NCBI GenBank assembly: GCA_963590415.1
Contig: CAVAPB010000013.1
Span: 6,666 to 70,665 of the forward strand
Source of the DNA: Fimenecus sp963590415
GTDB taxonomy: Bacteria > Bacillota > Clostridia > Oscillospirales > Acutalibacteraceae
Length of the DNA stretch: 64,000 bases
Reading direction: 5' to 3'
Part shown: positions 24,135 through 32,408 of the stretch, in pieces
Layout of the letters: every line of letters begins with the position of its first letter
Position numbering within the stretch: position 1 is the first letter of the stretch
Notes under the pieces: model-generated
The model's database searches: none
Told to the model about the DNA's origin: nothing
Seen by the model: only the letters and a program-made list of their open reading frames with translations
Translations under genes and position numbers: made by a program

Positions 24135-24938
24135 ATGAGTATTAAACTTGTGGTAAGCGACATTGACGGCACTCTTGTCAATTCAAAAAAAGAGCTCTTG
24201 CCCGAAACAAAGAGCGCAATAGATGAATTCATAAATAAAGGCGGCATTTTCGCCATAGCCTCCGGCAGACCGAGCAAGGGTATTGAAAGATATATAAATG
24301 AGCTTGATTTGTGCAACAGGGGCGGATATATTATTTCATATAACGGTTCGAGAATTACCGATTTGCATACGGGAAAGCTTGTATATCAGAAAAACATCGA
24401 GGTTGAACAGGTCAAGGAGATAATTGATATTGCAGACTCTCTCGGCGTGCCTCTTACTACCTATAAGGACGACATTGCAATAACGCAAAAGGCAAACGAT
24501 AAGTATTTTGAACTTGAAATCGGTATAAATAAGCTTGAAGTTAAAAGGACGGACAATTTGCTTGAAGAGATTAAGTATCCCGTACCTAAATTTCTGATAA
24601 CGGGCGAGCCCAAACTGCTTGAAAAAGCTGAAATTGAAATGAGCGAAAAGCTTAAGGGCGTCACGATTTTTCGTTCCGAGCCCTTCTTTTTGGAGGTTGC
24701 TCCGAAAAATATGAACAAAGGTGTGGCTCTGTGTGAGCTCGGTAAGTATCTGAAGCTTGACCGCTCGGAAATTATGGCTTGCGGCGACGGCTATAATGAT
24801 GTTACGCTTGTTGAAAGGGCAGGTATCGGCGTTGCAATGAAAAACGCACAGCGTCCCGTGCTTGAAGCCGCCGACTATATAACCGACTCCAACGAAAACA
24901 ACGGCGTCGGTAAGGCAATTGAAAAATTCGCATTATAA
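24135..24938 (+). CDS. Cof-type HAD superfamily phosphatase
   Basis: This 267-residue protein has HAD motif I VVSDIDGTLVNSKK (nucleophile D9, acid D11), motif II/III elements with ASGRPSKG, and motif IV MACGDGYNDVTLVERAG near residue 215. The long C2-type cap between motifs II and III is typical of Cof/YidA proteins, which dephosphorylate sugar phosphates, PLP or flavin nucleotides. The substrate cannot be fixed from sequence. It has its own promoter and terminator. Confidence 0.9.
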   Translation: MSIKLVVSDIDGTLVNSKKELLPETKSAIDEFINKGGIFAIASGRPSKGIERYINELDLCNRGGYIISYNGSRITDLHTGKLVYQKNIEVEQVKEIIDIADSLGVPLTTYKDDIAITQKANDKYFELEIGINKLEVKRTDNLLEEIKYPVPKFLITGEPKLLEKAEIEMSEKLKGVTIFRSEPFFLEVAPKNMNKGVALCELGKYLKLDRSEIMACGDGYNDVTLVERAGIGVAMKNAQRPVLEAADYITDSNENNGVGKAIEKFAL

Positions 24939-24941
24939 GTG

Positions 24942-24980
24942 AGCGCTTTGTATCTTGTTTATGATACAGAGCGCTTTTTG
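24942..24980 (+). terminator. Rho-independent terminator
   Basis: AGCGCTTTGTATC / GATACAGAGCGCT (one wobble) with an 8-nt loop, then TTTTTG. Confidence 0.8.
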
Positions 24981-25013
24981 CGCTTTGATTACGAATTTGT
25001 TTTATGCGAAAAG

Positions 25014-25070
25014 TTTTACAACGATTTTACATTGAAGCTCTATGCAAAGGGAGCGGCTGTGTATTATAAT
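25014..25070 (+). promoter_or_regulatory. Pho-box-like direct repeats and promoter of the response regulator gene
   Basis: TTTTACAACGA (25014-25024) is followed at once by TTTTACATTGA (25025-25035), an 11-bp-phased direct repeat as bound by PhoB/PhoP dimers; a looser third unit is 25036-25046. A perfect TATAAT sits at 25065-25070 with no recognisable -35, as in activator-dependent promoters. The same TTTTAC-N5-TTTTAC pattern precedes the Pi transporter gene. Confidence 0.55.
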
Positions 25071-25098
25071 TACATTATAAAAATACGGGAGTGATATT

Positions 25099-25770
25099 GT
25101 GATATATTGTGTTGAGGACGATAACGGTATCCGTGATTTGATGATATATACCCTGAACGCGTCCGGCTTTGAAGCTAAGGGCTTTTCGCAGGCAGAGGAA
25201 TTTTATGCGGCGCTTAAAAACGAAATGCCGGAGCTTGTTATGCTTGATATTATGCTTCCCGGGGAGGACGGAATATCAATCCTAAAAAAGCTTCGTGCAG
25301 ACAGCGCCACAAGGAATTTGCCCGTGATAATGGCGAGCGCAAGAGGTATGGAATACGACAAGGTGCTCGGACTCGACAACGGTGCGGACGACTACATAGC
25401 AAAGCCGTTCGGTATGATGGAAATGGTGTCGAGAGTTAAAGCAGTTTTGAGAAGATGCGAAAAAAAGTCTGCCGAATCGGCAAGGGCAGGTAATATCGAA
25501 ATTGACAGTGAACGCCACAAGGTAAAGGTCAATGGCGATGAGGTAACGCTTACGCTAAAGGAATTTGAGCTTCTGAAGCTGCTTTGTGAAAATGAGGGCG
25601 TTGTGTTTTCAAGGGAAAAGCTTTTGGCTAAGATATGGGGCATTGATTTTATGGGCGAGACAAGAACGGTTGATGTGCATATAGGAACGCTCCGAACAAA
25701 ACTCGGCAAAGCCGGAGATATGATTGAAACGGTAAGAGGCGTGGGCTACAGATTGGAGGCAAAAGAGTGA
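25099..25770 (+). CDS. OmpR/PhoB-family response regulator (PhoP-like)
   Basis: This 223-residue protein has a receiver domain with the acidic pocket E6-D7-D8, phosphoacceptor D50 (LVMLDIMLPGEDG) and the conserved Lys in YIAKPFG, then a winged-helix output domain with LTLKEFELLKLL and TVDVHIGTLRTKLG. It starts at GTG 25099 after GGGAG. Co-expressed with the histidine kinase (GTGA overlap), it lies directly upstream of a phosphate transporter and has PhoB-like repeats upstream, so a phosphate-starvation role is likely. Assignment to PhoP rather than another OmpR member rests on this context. Confidence 0.9.
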   Translation: MIYCVEDDNGIRDLMIYTLNASGFEAKGFSQAEEFYAALKNEMPELVMLDIMLPGEDGISILKKLRADSATRNLPVIMASARGMEYDKVLGLDNGADDYIAKPFGMMEMVSRVKAVLRRCEKKSAESARAGNIEIDSERHKVKVNGDEVTLTLKEFELLKLLCENEGVVFSREKLLAKIWGIDFMGETRTVDVHIGTLRTKLGKAGDMIETVRGVGYRLEAKE

Positions 25771-27455
25771 AAAAACAGATATTCCGCTCGATTTTTATAA
25801 CCTCGGCGGCTGTCCTTTTGTCCTGTGTGTTTATCTTTTTTATTGCTTTGTACGCTTATTTTTCCGATTTCCAAATGCGGCAGTTAAGATCGGCTGCGGA
25901 AATAGCCGCTGATGCCGTAGAAGCCGGCGGAATTGAATGTATAGAAAATTCCGAATATTCCGATTACAGAATTACATATATATCTTCCGACGGCTCTGTG
26001 CTGTATGACAGCAAGGCGGGAAGCGTAACAGGCGAAAACTATCTTGAGCGTGAGGAGATAAGCAAGGCACTTTCGGAGGGCGTCGGTGAGAGCTCACGCT
26101 ATTCGGATACTCTTATGCAACGCCAGCTCTACTGTGCAAAGAGGCTTTCAGACGGCTCTGTGCTGCGTTTGGCGTCAGAGCACCTGACATGGTGGACTTT
26201 GATTTACGGAATGCTGCAACCGATTTTTGCGGTTGCACTGATTGCTCTTATACTTTCAATTTTACTTTCGTTGAGGCTTTCAAAAAAGATTGTTGCTCCG
26301 CTCAATTCGCTCAATACTGAAAATTCGTCGGACAAGCCTGCGTATGAGGAACTCTCGCCTTTGGTCAGCCGTATCGGCGCACAGCAGGATCAGCTTAAAA
26401 AACAGAAAAAAGAGCTTGAACGCAAAAAAGAAGAATTCAACACCGCAACCGAGAATATGGCTGAGGGGATTGTAGTGCTCAATAAAAGCGGTGCGGTTCT
26501 CAGTATCAACGGATCTGCCTGTAAAACGCTCGGAATAACCAAGTACAGTATAGGAAAAGACCTGCTTTTGTTCAATAACAGCGAGAAGCTTCAAGCTTTG
26601 CTCAAAAAGGCAGGTAACGGCGAGCATGCGGAAAAAACAGTGCCCATTGACGGCAAGAACTATCAGTTTAATGCAAATCCCGTAATTACAAACGGAAAGG
26701 TTAGGGGAATTACGCTTGTAATCTTTGATATTACGGAAAAAGAAAAGGCTGAGGCTGCAAGGCGCGAGTTTACAGCAAATGTCTCACACGAGCTTAAAAC
26801 GCCTTTGCAGACTATATCGGGCTGCGCCGAATTGCTTGCGGGCGGTATGGTGAAAAATGACGATATACCTAAGTTTGCGGATAAAATTCACTCCGAAGCC
26901 ATTAGGATGATTTCAATGGTGGAGGATATAATAAAGCTGTCGCATCTTGATGAACAAAATATCGGGCTGCAGTGGCAGACCGTTGATTTGTACGAGACTG
27001 CAAAAAGCGTCACGGAGCGTCTGGCGCACATTGCGAAGAAGAGGGATATAGCGTTTGAGCTTGTCGGGAAACAGACGGAAATAACCGCAATACCTCAGCT
27101 GATAGATGAAATAGTATATAATCTCTGCGATAATGCGATAAAATATAATCACGACGGCGGTAGAGTTAAAATTGAAGCGGAAAATCACGAAAATTCGGCA
27201 GCGCTTTGCGTCAGCGACACGGGAATAGGAATACCCGAAAATGAACGGGAAAGAATTTTCGAACGCTTCTATATGGTCGACAAAAGCCATTCAAAGGAAA
27301 TCGGCGGAACAGGTCTCGGCCTTTCCATAGTCAAGCACGCCGCAATTATTCACGGTGCCGAAATAGATGTTAAAAGCGAGTTCGGTAAAGGCACTTCAAT
27401 TACCGTAACATTTCCTAAAACGGATGCGGTACGGAGTAACGGAAATTTTACCTGA
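25767..27455 (+). CDS. Sensor histidine kinase (PhoR-like)
   Basis: In this 562-residue protein, a transmembrane helix at about residues 5-30 and another at about 145-170 bracket an extracellular sensor of roughly 115 residues. A basic coiled coil (KKQKKELERKKEEF), a PAS domain (MAEGIVVLNKSGAVLSINGSA), a HisKA domain with the phosphorylated His in NVSHELKTPLQ, and a HATPase with N, G1 and G2 boxes (NLCDNAIKYN, DTGIGIP, GGTGLGLSIV) follow. This layout is that of PhoR/WalK-type kinases. Its GTG start overlaps the regulator stop. The last codons overlap the Pho-box-like repeats of the transporter gene. Confidence 0.92.
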   Translation: MKKQIFRSIFITSAAVLLSCVFIFFIALYAYFSDFQMRQLRSAAEIAADAVEAGGIECIENSEYSDYRITYISSDGSVLYDSKAGSVTGENYLEREEISKALSEGVGESSRYSDTLMQRQLYCAKRLSDGSVLRLASEHLTWWTLIYGMLQPIFAVALIALILSILLSLRLSKKIVAPLNSLNTENSSDKPAYEELSPLVSRIGAQQDQLKKQKKELERKKEEFNTATENMAEGIVVLNKSGAVLSINGSACKTLGITKYSIGKDLLLFNNSEKLQALLKKAGNGEHAEKTVPIDGKNYQFNANPVITNGKVRGITLVIFDITEKEKAEAARREFTANVSHELKTPLQTISGCAELLAGGMVKNDDIPKFADKIHSEAIRMISMVEDIIKLSHLDEQNIGLQWQTVDLYETAKSVTERLAHIAKKRDIAFELVGKQTEITAIPQLIDEIVYNLCDNAIKYNHDGGRVKIEAENHENSAALCVSDTGIGIPENERERIFERFYMVDKSHSKEIGGTGLGLSIVKHAAIIHGAEIDVKSEFGKGTSITVTFPKTDAVRSNGNFT

Positions 27456-27500
27456 ATTTTACATAAATCTTTTATAAATTTGATGTTCATATGGTATCTT
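27446..27500 (+). promoter_or_regulatory. Pho-box-like direct repeats before the Na/Pi transporter gene
   Basis: TTTTACCTGAA (27446-27456), TTTTACATAAA (27457-27467), TCTTTTATAAA (27468-27478) and TTTGATGTTCA (27479-27489) are in register every 11 bp; the first two match the repeat upstream of the response regulator. A possible -10, TATCTT, is at 27495-27500. The first unit lies over the kinase stop codon. Confidence 0.5.
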
Positions 27501-27528
27501 TGCTTTGGAAAAAGGAGAGAAGTGCCAT

Positions 27529-29274
27529 ATGAACATTTTTGATTTTTTATCGCTTGTCGGAGGCTTATGTCTGTTCCTGTTCGGAATGAATGTTATGGGA
27601 CAGGCGTTGGAGCGCCGTGCCGGAGGCAGACTTAAAAATCTGCTCGGTAAGCTCACAAGGAACAAAACGACCGGGCTTTTAACAGGCCTCGGAGTTACCG
27701 CCGTCATACAAAGCTCTTCGGCAACAACGGTTATGGTAGTGGGATTTGTTAACTCGGGGCTTATGACATTAAAGCAATCGATAAATGTCATAATGGGTGC
27801 AAATATCGGAACGACCGTTACCGCATGGATTTTGAGCCTTGCCGGCATAGATTCGGATAATACCTTTGTATCTCTGCTTAAGCCGTCATCATTTACACCG
27901 ATTCTCGCACTTGTGGGAATAATTCTCTATATGTTTTGCAAAAGCGACAGAAAAAAAGACAGCGGAATGATAATGCTCGGCTTTGCCACGCTGATGTTCG
28001 GTATGGAAGCCATGTCGTCATCTGTTGCCGGACTCCAATACGATGAGAGCTTTCAAAAAATGTTTTTAATGTTTTCCAATCCGATATTGGGAGTGCTTGT
28101 CGGTACTCTTCTGACTGCGATTATTCAGTCAAGCTCGGCATCTGTCGGAATTTTGCAGGCGCTTGCTTCAACAGGAGCTGTTCCTTACGGCTCGGCAGTA
28201 CCGATAATAATGGGTCAGAATATAGGAACATGTGTAACCGCGTTGATTTCTTCCGTCGGTGCAAACAAAAACGCAAAGCGTGCTGCGATGGTGCATCTTT
28301 CCTTTAATGTAATCGGAACAGTAGTATGGCTGTCGGTTTACTGTATAGTAAAGGCGGCTTTCAAGCCTGCCGTTCTTTCAGAACCGGCGTCGCTTTTCGG
28401 TATTGCGGTTGTGCACACCGTTTTTAATGTGCTTTGTACGCTGCTTATGCTTCCTTTGGGAAATGTGCTTGAAAAGCTTGTATGCTTTATTGTGCCGGAC
28501 AGTAAGAAAAAGGAGGCTTATAACGAGCTTGACGAAAGACTGCTTGTTACGCCGTCGTTGGCTATTGAACAGAGCAAAACGGTTGCCGTGAAAATGGCTG
28601 AATTTTCCAAATTCGCATTAAGCGATTCCGTAAAAAGCTTTACGGGATATTCAAATGATTTGGCTCGCAGTATTCGTGAAAAAGAAAAAGCTTGCGATAA
28701 ATTTGAGGATATACTCGGAACATATTTGATTAAAATAAGCGCTTCGAAGCTTGATAATGAGCAGAGCGAAGAAACTACAGCACTTCTCAAGCAAATAGGA
28801 GATTTTGAGCGGATATCGGATCATGCGGTAAATATTCTCGAGTCGGCTGAGGAACTCAGAGACAAGAGGCTTACGCTGACGGAGGAAGCACTAAGAGAGT
28901 TTGACATTATTACATCTGCGGTGGAGGAGGTTATTTCGCTTGCGATTCGTGCTTTTGAAAGCGAAAATCTTGAAATTGCAAGGGAGGTCGAACCGCTTGA
29001 AGATGTTGTCGATGATTTGAAGGAACAACTCAGAACAAGACATATTCTTCGTATGCAGGAGGGTAAATGCAGTCCGGAGGTTGGTTTTGTATGGTCGGAT
29101 TTATTGACAAATCTTGAGCGCGTCAGCGACCACTGCTCTAATATCGCCTGCTGCGTGCTCGAAAGAAACAGACATAATCTTAACATCCATGAGACGCTTA
29201 AAGCCGTGAAATCGGAGAATGCGGATTATCGTGACAAATATATAATGTACTCGGAAAAATACAAAATCGGCTGA
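27529..29274 (+). CDS. Na+/phosphate cotransporter with C-terminal PhoU domain (first copy)
   Basis: In this 581-residue protein, two inverted Na_Pi_cotrans repeats each carry the glutamine-serine signature: VIQSSSATTVMVVGFVN and IIQSSSASVGILQALAST. They are followed by GANIGTTVTA and GQNIGTCVTA. From about residue 350 to the end is a helical PhoU-like domain with two bundle repeats (ERISDHAVNILE and ERVSDHCSNIAC are the metal-binding E/D-xxD motifs). The family imports phosphate with sodium. The position after the PhoPR-like pair and the upstream repeats suggest phosphate-starvation control. ATG 27529 is chosen, preceded by AAAGGAGAG. Confidence 0.93.
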   Translation: MNIFDFLSLVGGLCLFLFGMNVMGQALERRAGGRLKNLLGKLTRNKTTGLLTGLGVTAVIQSSSATTVMVVGFVNSGLMTLKQSINVIMGANIGTTVTAWILSLAGIDSDNTFVSLLKPSSFTPILALVGIILYMFCKSDRKKDSGMIMLGFATLMFGMEAMSSSVAGLQYDESFQKMFLMFSNPILGVLVGTLLTAIIQSSSASVGILQALASTGAVPYGSAVPIIMGQNIGTCVTALISSVGANKNAKRAAMVHLSFNVIGTVVWLSVYCIVKAAFKPAVLSEPASLFGIAVVHTVFNVLCTLLMLPLGNVLEKLVCFIVPDSKKKEAYNELDERLLVTPSLAIEQSKTVAVKMAEFSKFALSDSVKSFTGYSNDLARSIREKEKACDKFEDILGTYLIKISASKLDNEQSEETTALLKQIGDFERISDHAVNILESAEELRDKRLTLTEEALREFDIITSAVEEVISLAIRAFESENLEIAREVEPLEDVVDDLKEQLRTRHILRMQEGKCSPEVGFVWSDLLTNLERVSDHCSNIACCVLERNRHNLNIHETLKAVKSENADYRDKYIMYSEKYKIG

Positions 29275-29304
29275 GCTGTTTGCACATACGATTTCACAAA
29301 ATAA

Positions 29305-29332
29305 TTGACTTTTTTTTATTAAGTGATAAAAT
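29305..29332 (+). promoter_or_regulatory. Sigma-A-like promoter of the DUF2974 gene
   Basis: TTGACT (29305-29310), 16-bp T-rich spacer, TAAAAT (29327-29332). Confidence 0.55.
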
Positions 29333-29374
29333 GAAACCAAAAGTTAATGCTTTTCGGAAAGGTATGTGAACTGT

Positions 29375-30526
29375 ATGGCAACTTCTATGGATTTTATTAA
29401 GCGCTATGGGGATAAATCTTTTGACGAGCTTCCGTTTACCGATATTGATAATCTGATTTTGTGCGAAATATTTTATATGCCGTTTGAAAAAGTACTTTAT
29501 AAGGGTTTTGACGAAGAACCTGTACTTTTTTCCGAGGCTTGCAGAAAGGTGTTTGCATATAACGGATATAAGCATATTTCTCCCGGATTTTTAATGAACA
29601 ATCACATAAGTCAGAAAATGATGCGTCTTGCCGACACATCGAGATATAAGGATGTCAAGGTGTTCGCTTGCGAGAGCGTTTTCGGAGCCGAGCCTGCGGT
29701 TCAGTTTGCCGCAATTACATTTATTCTTCCGGACGGAACGAATATTATTGTTTTCAGAGGAACTGATGACACTTGGGTCGGCTGGCGAGAGGATCTTGAT
29801 ATTTACACCAAAAGGGGGATTCCGTCTCATAAGCTTTCCGTTGATTACCTCGAAAGGGTGGCAAATGAATTACCGGACGGAGATTTAATTATCTGCGGTC
29901 ATTCAAAAGGCGGACATATTGCGCTTCACAGTGCTCTTTACTGCGAAGAAAGCGTACGAAACAGAATTGCCGGAGTTTACAATAACGACGGGCCGGGCTT
30001 TTACAGCTATAATTATATAGATTCAAAGCCGTATAATGAGATTATCAAAAAATACCGCCACTTTGTTCCCGAAAGCTCGTTTGTCGGAATGCTTCTCGTT
30101 CACGACGACGATTACATACCCGTAAAGAGTACGAGGCTTTTTGGAATGTTTCAGCATGATCCCGCAACATGGAGAATTAAGGGTACGCAATTTTTGACAA
30201 GGGATAACCTTACATTTGTTGCAAGAGTTACGGATCTTGTGCTTAAAAAGCTGATTTACAAAATAGACGACGAACACAGTCTGAATTTCGAAACAATTCT
30301 TACCGAGGTTATTGCGGGTATGGGTCAGGTAAGCATTACCGGATTTTCGAAGAATCTCGCTTCTTCAATTAAGGGCGCGGCAGCAACCTGGAAAACGGTT
30401 GACGAGCCGGCAAAGGAGTTATTTCGCGCAACCTTCGGCGGTTTGTTCAAGATAATCGACGAATGCGTAAAGCTCGTTATTATGGAGGACAGGGCTTCAA
30501 AACAGCAGAAAACCGCAAAGCAGTAA
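29375..30526 (+). CDS. DUF2974 (Mbeg1-like) alpha/beta hydrolase
   Basis: This 383-residue protein has an alpha/beta-hydrolase core: IIVFRGTDDTWVGWREDLD at the oxyanion side, the nucleophile elbow GHSKGGHIA, and then NNDGPGF and HDDDYIPV. This matches the DUF2974/Mbeg1-like group of lipase-fold proteins. No signal peptide is present, so it is probably cytosolic; the substrate is unknown. ATG 29375 is chosen over a GTG at 29366, which is only 3 bp from GGAAAGG; the spacing to 29375 is long, so the exact start is uncertain. Confidence 0.85.
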   Translation: MATSMDFIKRYGDKSFDELPFTDIDNLILCEIFYMPFEKVLYKGFDEEPVLFSEACRKVFAYNGYKHISPGFLMNNHISQKMMRLADTSRYKDVKVFACESVFGAEPAVQFAAITFILPDGTNIIVFRGTDDTWVGWREDLDIYTKRGIPSHKLSVDYLERVANELPDGDLIICGHSKGGHIALHSALYCEESVRNRIAGVYNNDGPGFYSYNYIDSKPYNEIIKKYRHFVPESSFVGMLLVHDDDYIPVKSTRLFGMFQHDPATWRIKGTQFLTRDNLTFVARVTDLVLKKLIYKIDDEHSLNFETILTEVIAGMGQVSITGFSKNLASSIKGAAATWKTVDEPAKELFRATFGGLFKIIDECVKLVIMEDRASKQQKTAKQ

Positions 30527-30555
30527 AATTTTTAACGAATTTTTTGTTTTAAGTG

Positions 30556-30584
30556 TTGACAAATTGTGATTAAAAATCCATAAT
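30556..30584 (+). promoter_or_regulatory. Promoter of the M-box/mgtE transcript
   Basis: TTGACA (30556-30561), 17-bp spacer, CATAAT (30579-30584). Transcription would begin just before the riboswitch. Confidence 0.7.
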
Positions 30585-30600
30585 ATATACGCAGAACAAA

Positions 30601-30785
30601 ATCGGTAGGTAAGGCTACCAAAGGGATAAGCTATCCGCAGTTTGCAGATAATATGGATACGGACTGCTGCCGTGAAAAGTGGAGACACTGTAAGCAGGTC
30701 AACAGGTTACATCGAATTCAAGGTGTAATTTAACGCAGTTTCATTGCCCTTTGATGCTAAAGCTTGAACGGACAATAACGCTCTT
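30601..30785 (+). promoter_or_regulatory. M-box (ykoK) magnesium riboswitch
   Basis: The conserved M-box blocks are all present in order: GGTAGGTAAGGCTACC, ATATGGATACGGACTGCTGCC, cited here as ATATGGATAC and CTGCTGCC, then GGTCAACAGGTTACATCG, AAGGTGTAATTTAACGCAG, GATGCTAAAGC and AATAACGCTC. M-box RNAs fold when Mg2+ is plentiful and then favour the downstream terminator. The downstream gene is mgtE, a magnesium transporter, which agrees. Confidence 0.93.
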
Positions 30786-30788
30786 ATT

Positions 30789-30830
30789 TCTCATGCCGAA
30801 TTTTGCTTCGGCGTGAGATTTTTTTATTTT
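30789..30830 (+). terminator. Expression-platform terminator of the M-box
   Basis: TCTCATGCCGAA / TTCGGCGTGAGA (one wobble) with loop TTTTGC, then seven T. High Mg2+ should stop transcription here. Confidence 0.88.
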
Positions 30831-30845
30831 TGTGAGGTGAAAACA

Positions 30846-30935
30846 ATGGACGCAGGAGGCGTGAGAAGTACAGATCCTATTCCGCGAAGTATCGTTAAAA
30901 TCCACGGCGCCTGTGCGTTCGGGTTTTCGGAATAA
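30846..30935 (+). CDS. Short leader ORF between M-box terminator and mgtE
   Basis: ATG 30846 is preceded by GTGAGGTGAAAAC, a good ribosome site, and opens 29 codons beginning MDAGGVRSTDPIPRSIV and ending ACAFGFSE. A DP-x-P segment near the start recalls the E/D-P motifs of enterobacterial MgtL, where low Mg2+ destabilises the translating ribosome. Part of the ORF also pairs in the RNA: AGTACAGATC (30869-30878) with GATATGTACT (30938-30947), 9 of 10 positions. Either a translated sensor peptide or an RNA element is possible; translation is inferred only from the ribosome site and frame. Confidence 0.45.
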   Translation: MDAGGVRSTDPIPRSIVKIHGACAFGFSE

Positions 30936-30986
30936 AAGATATGTACTCTGTTTCCTATTTATTTTTTTATTTTCGGAGGGAACAAT

Positions 30987-32321
30987 ATGTACGAAAAGAT
31001 TATCGAATTATTACAGCAGAAAAAATATCACGAATTGAAAAGTATGCTTGCCGACATGAATGAGGCGGATATTGCTTCTGTGCTCAGCGAGCTTCCGCAG
31101 GAGCTTCTTCCTTTGGTTTACAGGATTTTACCCAAGGAGCTTGCGGCTGATGTATTCGTCAACATGGAGTCGGATGACCAGGAATTCCTAATAAAGGCGT
31201 TCAGCGATACTGAGCTGCGAGAGGTGCTTGACGAGCTTTATGTCGATGATGCCGTTGATATAATCGAAGAGATGCCCGCAACGGTTGTCAAGCGTATTCT
31301 TATGCACACAGACCCGGAGGTTCGTAAAAGCATAAATGAGATACTCAAGTATCCGGAGGATTCCGCGGGAAGCCTTATGACTATCGAGTATGTCGATTTG
31401 AAAAAATACATGACCGTTGATGACGCGTTTACAAGAATTCGCCGTACCGGAGTCGATAAAGAGACTATTTATATCTGTTATGTTACGGATGAAAACAGAA
31501 AGCTTTTGGGACTTGTAACTGTTAAGGACCTTCTTTTGTCCGATAAGAGCAAAAAGATGTTTGAGATAATGGAAACTAATGTTATCTCGGTTACAACGCT
31601 TGAGGATAAGGAAATTGTTGCAGAAAAATTCCAAAAATATGACCTCTTGGCTATTCCTGTCGTTGATCAGGAGGAGCGTCTCGTCGGTATCGTTACATTC
31701 GACGATGCTATGGATGTCCTTCAGGACGAGAACACCGAAGACATCGAAAAAATGGCGGCTATCACGCCCACAGACAAGCCCTACCTTAAAATGGGTATTG
31801 TCGAAACATGGAAAAAGCGTGTTCCGTGGCTTCTTTTGCTGATGGTATCCGCTACATTTACAGGAAAAATAATCACATCGTTTGAGGACGCTTTGAAGGC
31901 GCAGATTGTTTTAACATCGTTTATTCCCATGCTTATGGATACTGGCGGAAACTGCGGCGGTCAGTCCTCCGTAACCGTAATTCGTGCACTTTCACTCGGC
32001 GATTTGCGTTTCAGCGATATTTTCAGAGTTATATGGAAGGAATTCAGGGTTGCACTGCTTTGCGGCGTTACGCTTGCGGTTGTGAATTTTGCAAAGCTTA
32101 TGCTTCTTGACAGGGTTGGACTTTTGGTTTCGCTTACCGTATGCTTTACAATGTTGCTTACGATAATTTTTGCGAAATTTGTCGGCGCAACACTGCCCAT
32201 TTTGGCAAAAAAGGTCGGCTTTGACCCTGCAGTTATGGCAAGTCCGTTTATTACAACGATAGTTGATGCGATTTCACTCCTTATTTATTTCAAGACTGCG
32301 GGATTGATTTTGGGTGTGTAA
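30987..32321 (+). CDS. mgtE: MgtE family magnesium transporter
   Basis: This 444-residue protein has an N-terminal superhelical MgtE_N domain (MNEADIASVLSELP and repeated acidic helices), two CBS domains (about residues 130-255, with TVDDAFTRIRR and AIPVVDQEERLVG), a connecting helix, and five transmembrane helices at the C-terminus with the pore motif LMDTGGNCGGQSS. MgtE is a homodimeric Mg2+ channel gated by cytosolic Mg2+ bound between the N and CBS domains. It is thus controlled twice: by the M-box RNA and by protein gating. RBS CGGAGGG. Confidence 0.95.
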   Translation: MYEKIIELLQQKKYHELKSMLADMNEADIASVLSELPQELLPLVYRILPKELAADVFVNMESDDQEFLIKAFSDTELREVLDELYVDDAVDIIEEMPATVVKRILMHTDPEVRKSINEILKYPEDSAGSLMTIEYVDLKKYMTVDDAFTRIRRTGVDKETIYICYVTDENRKLLGLVTVKDLLLSDKSKKMFEIMETNVISVTTLEDKEIVAEKFQKYDLLAIPVVDQEERLVGIVTFDDAMDVLQDENTEDIEKMAAITPTDKPYLKMGIVETWKKRVPWLLLLMVSATFTGKIITSFEDALKAQIVLTSFIPMLMDTGGNCGGQSSVTVIRALSLGDLRFSDIFRVIWKEFRVALLCGVTLAVVNFAKLMLLDRVGLLVSLTVCFTMLLTIIFAKFVGATLPILAKKVGFDPAVMASPFITTIVDAISLLIYFKTAGLILGV

Positions 32322-32360
32322 TTTTACCGTGAAATATTTACAATTAGGCATTTGACAGTG

Positions 32361-32389
32361 TTGACTTATATATAATGTTACAGTATAAT
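32361..32389 (+). promoter_or_regulatory. Sigma-A promoter of the polysaccharide deacetylase gene
   Basis: TTGACT (32361-32366), 17-bp spacer, TATAAT (32384-32389), 20 bp before the TTG start. A second TTGACA lies at 32352-32357. Confidence 0.8.
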
Positions 32390-32408
32390 ATCCGTGGGGT
32401 GAGTTCCT

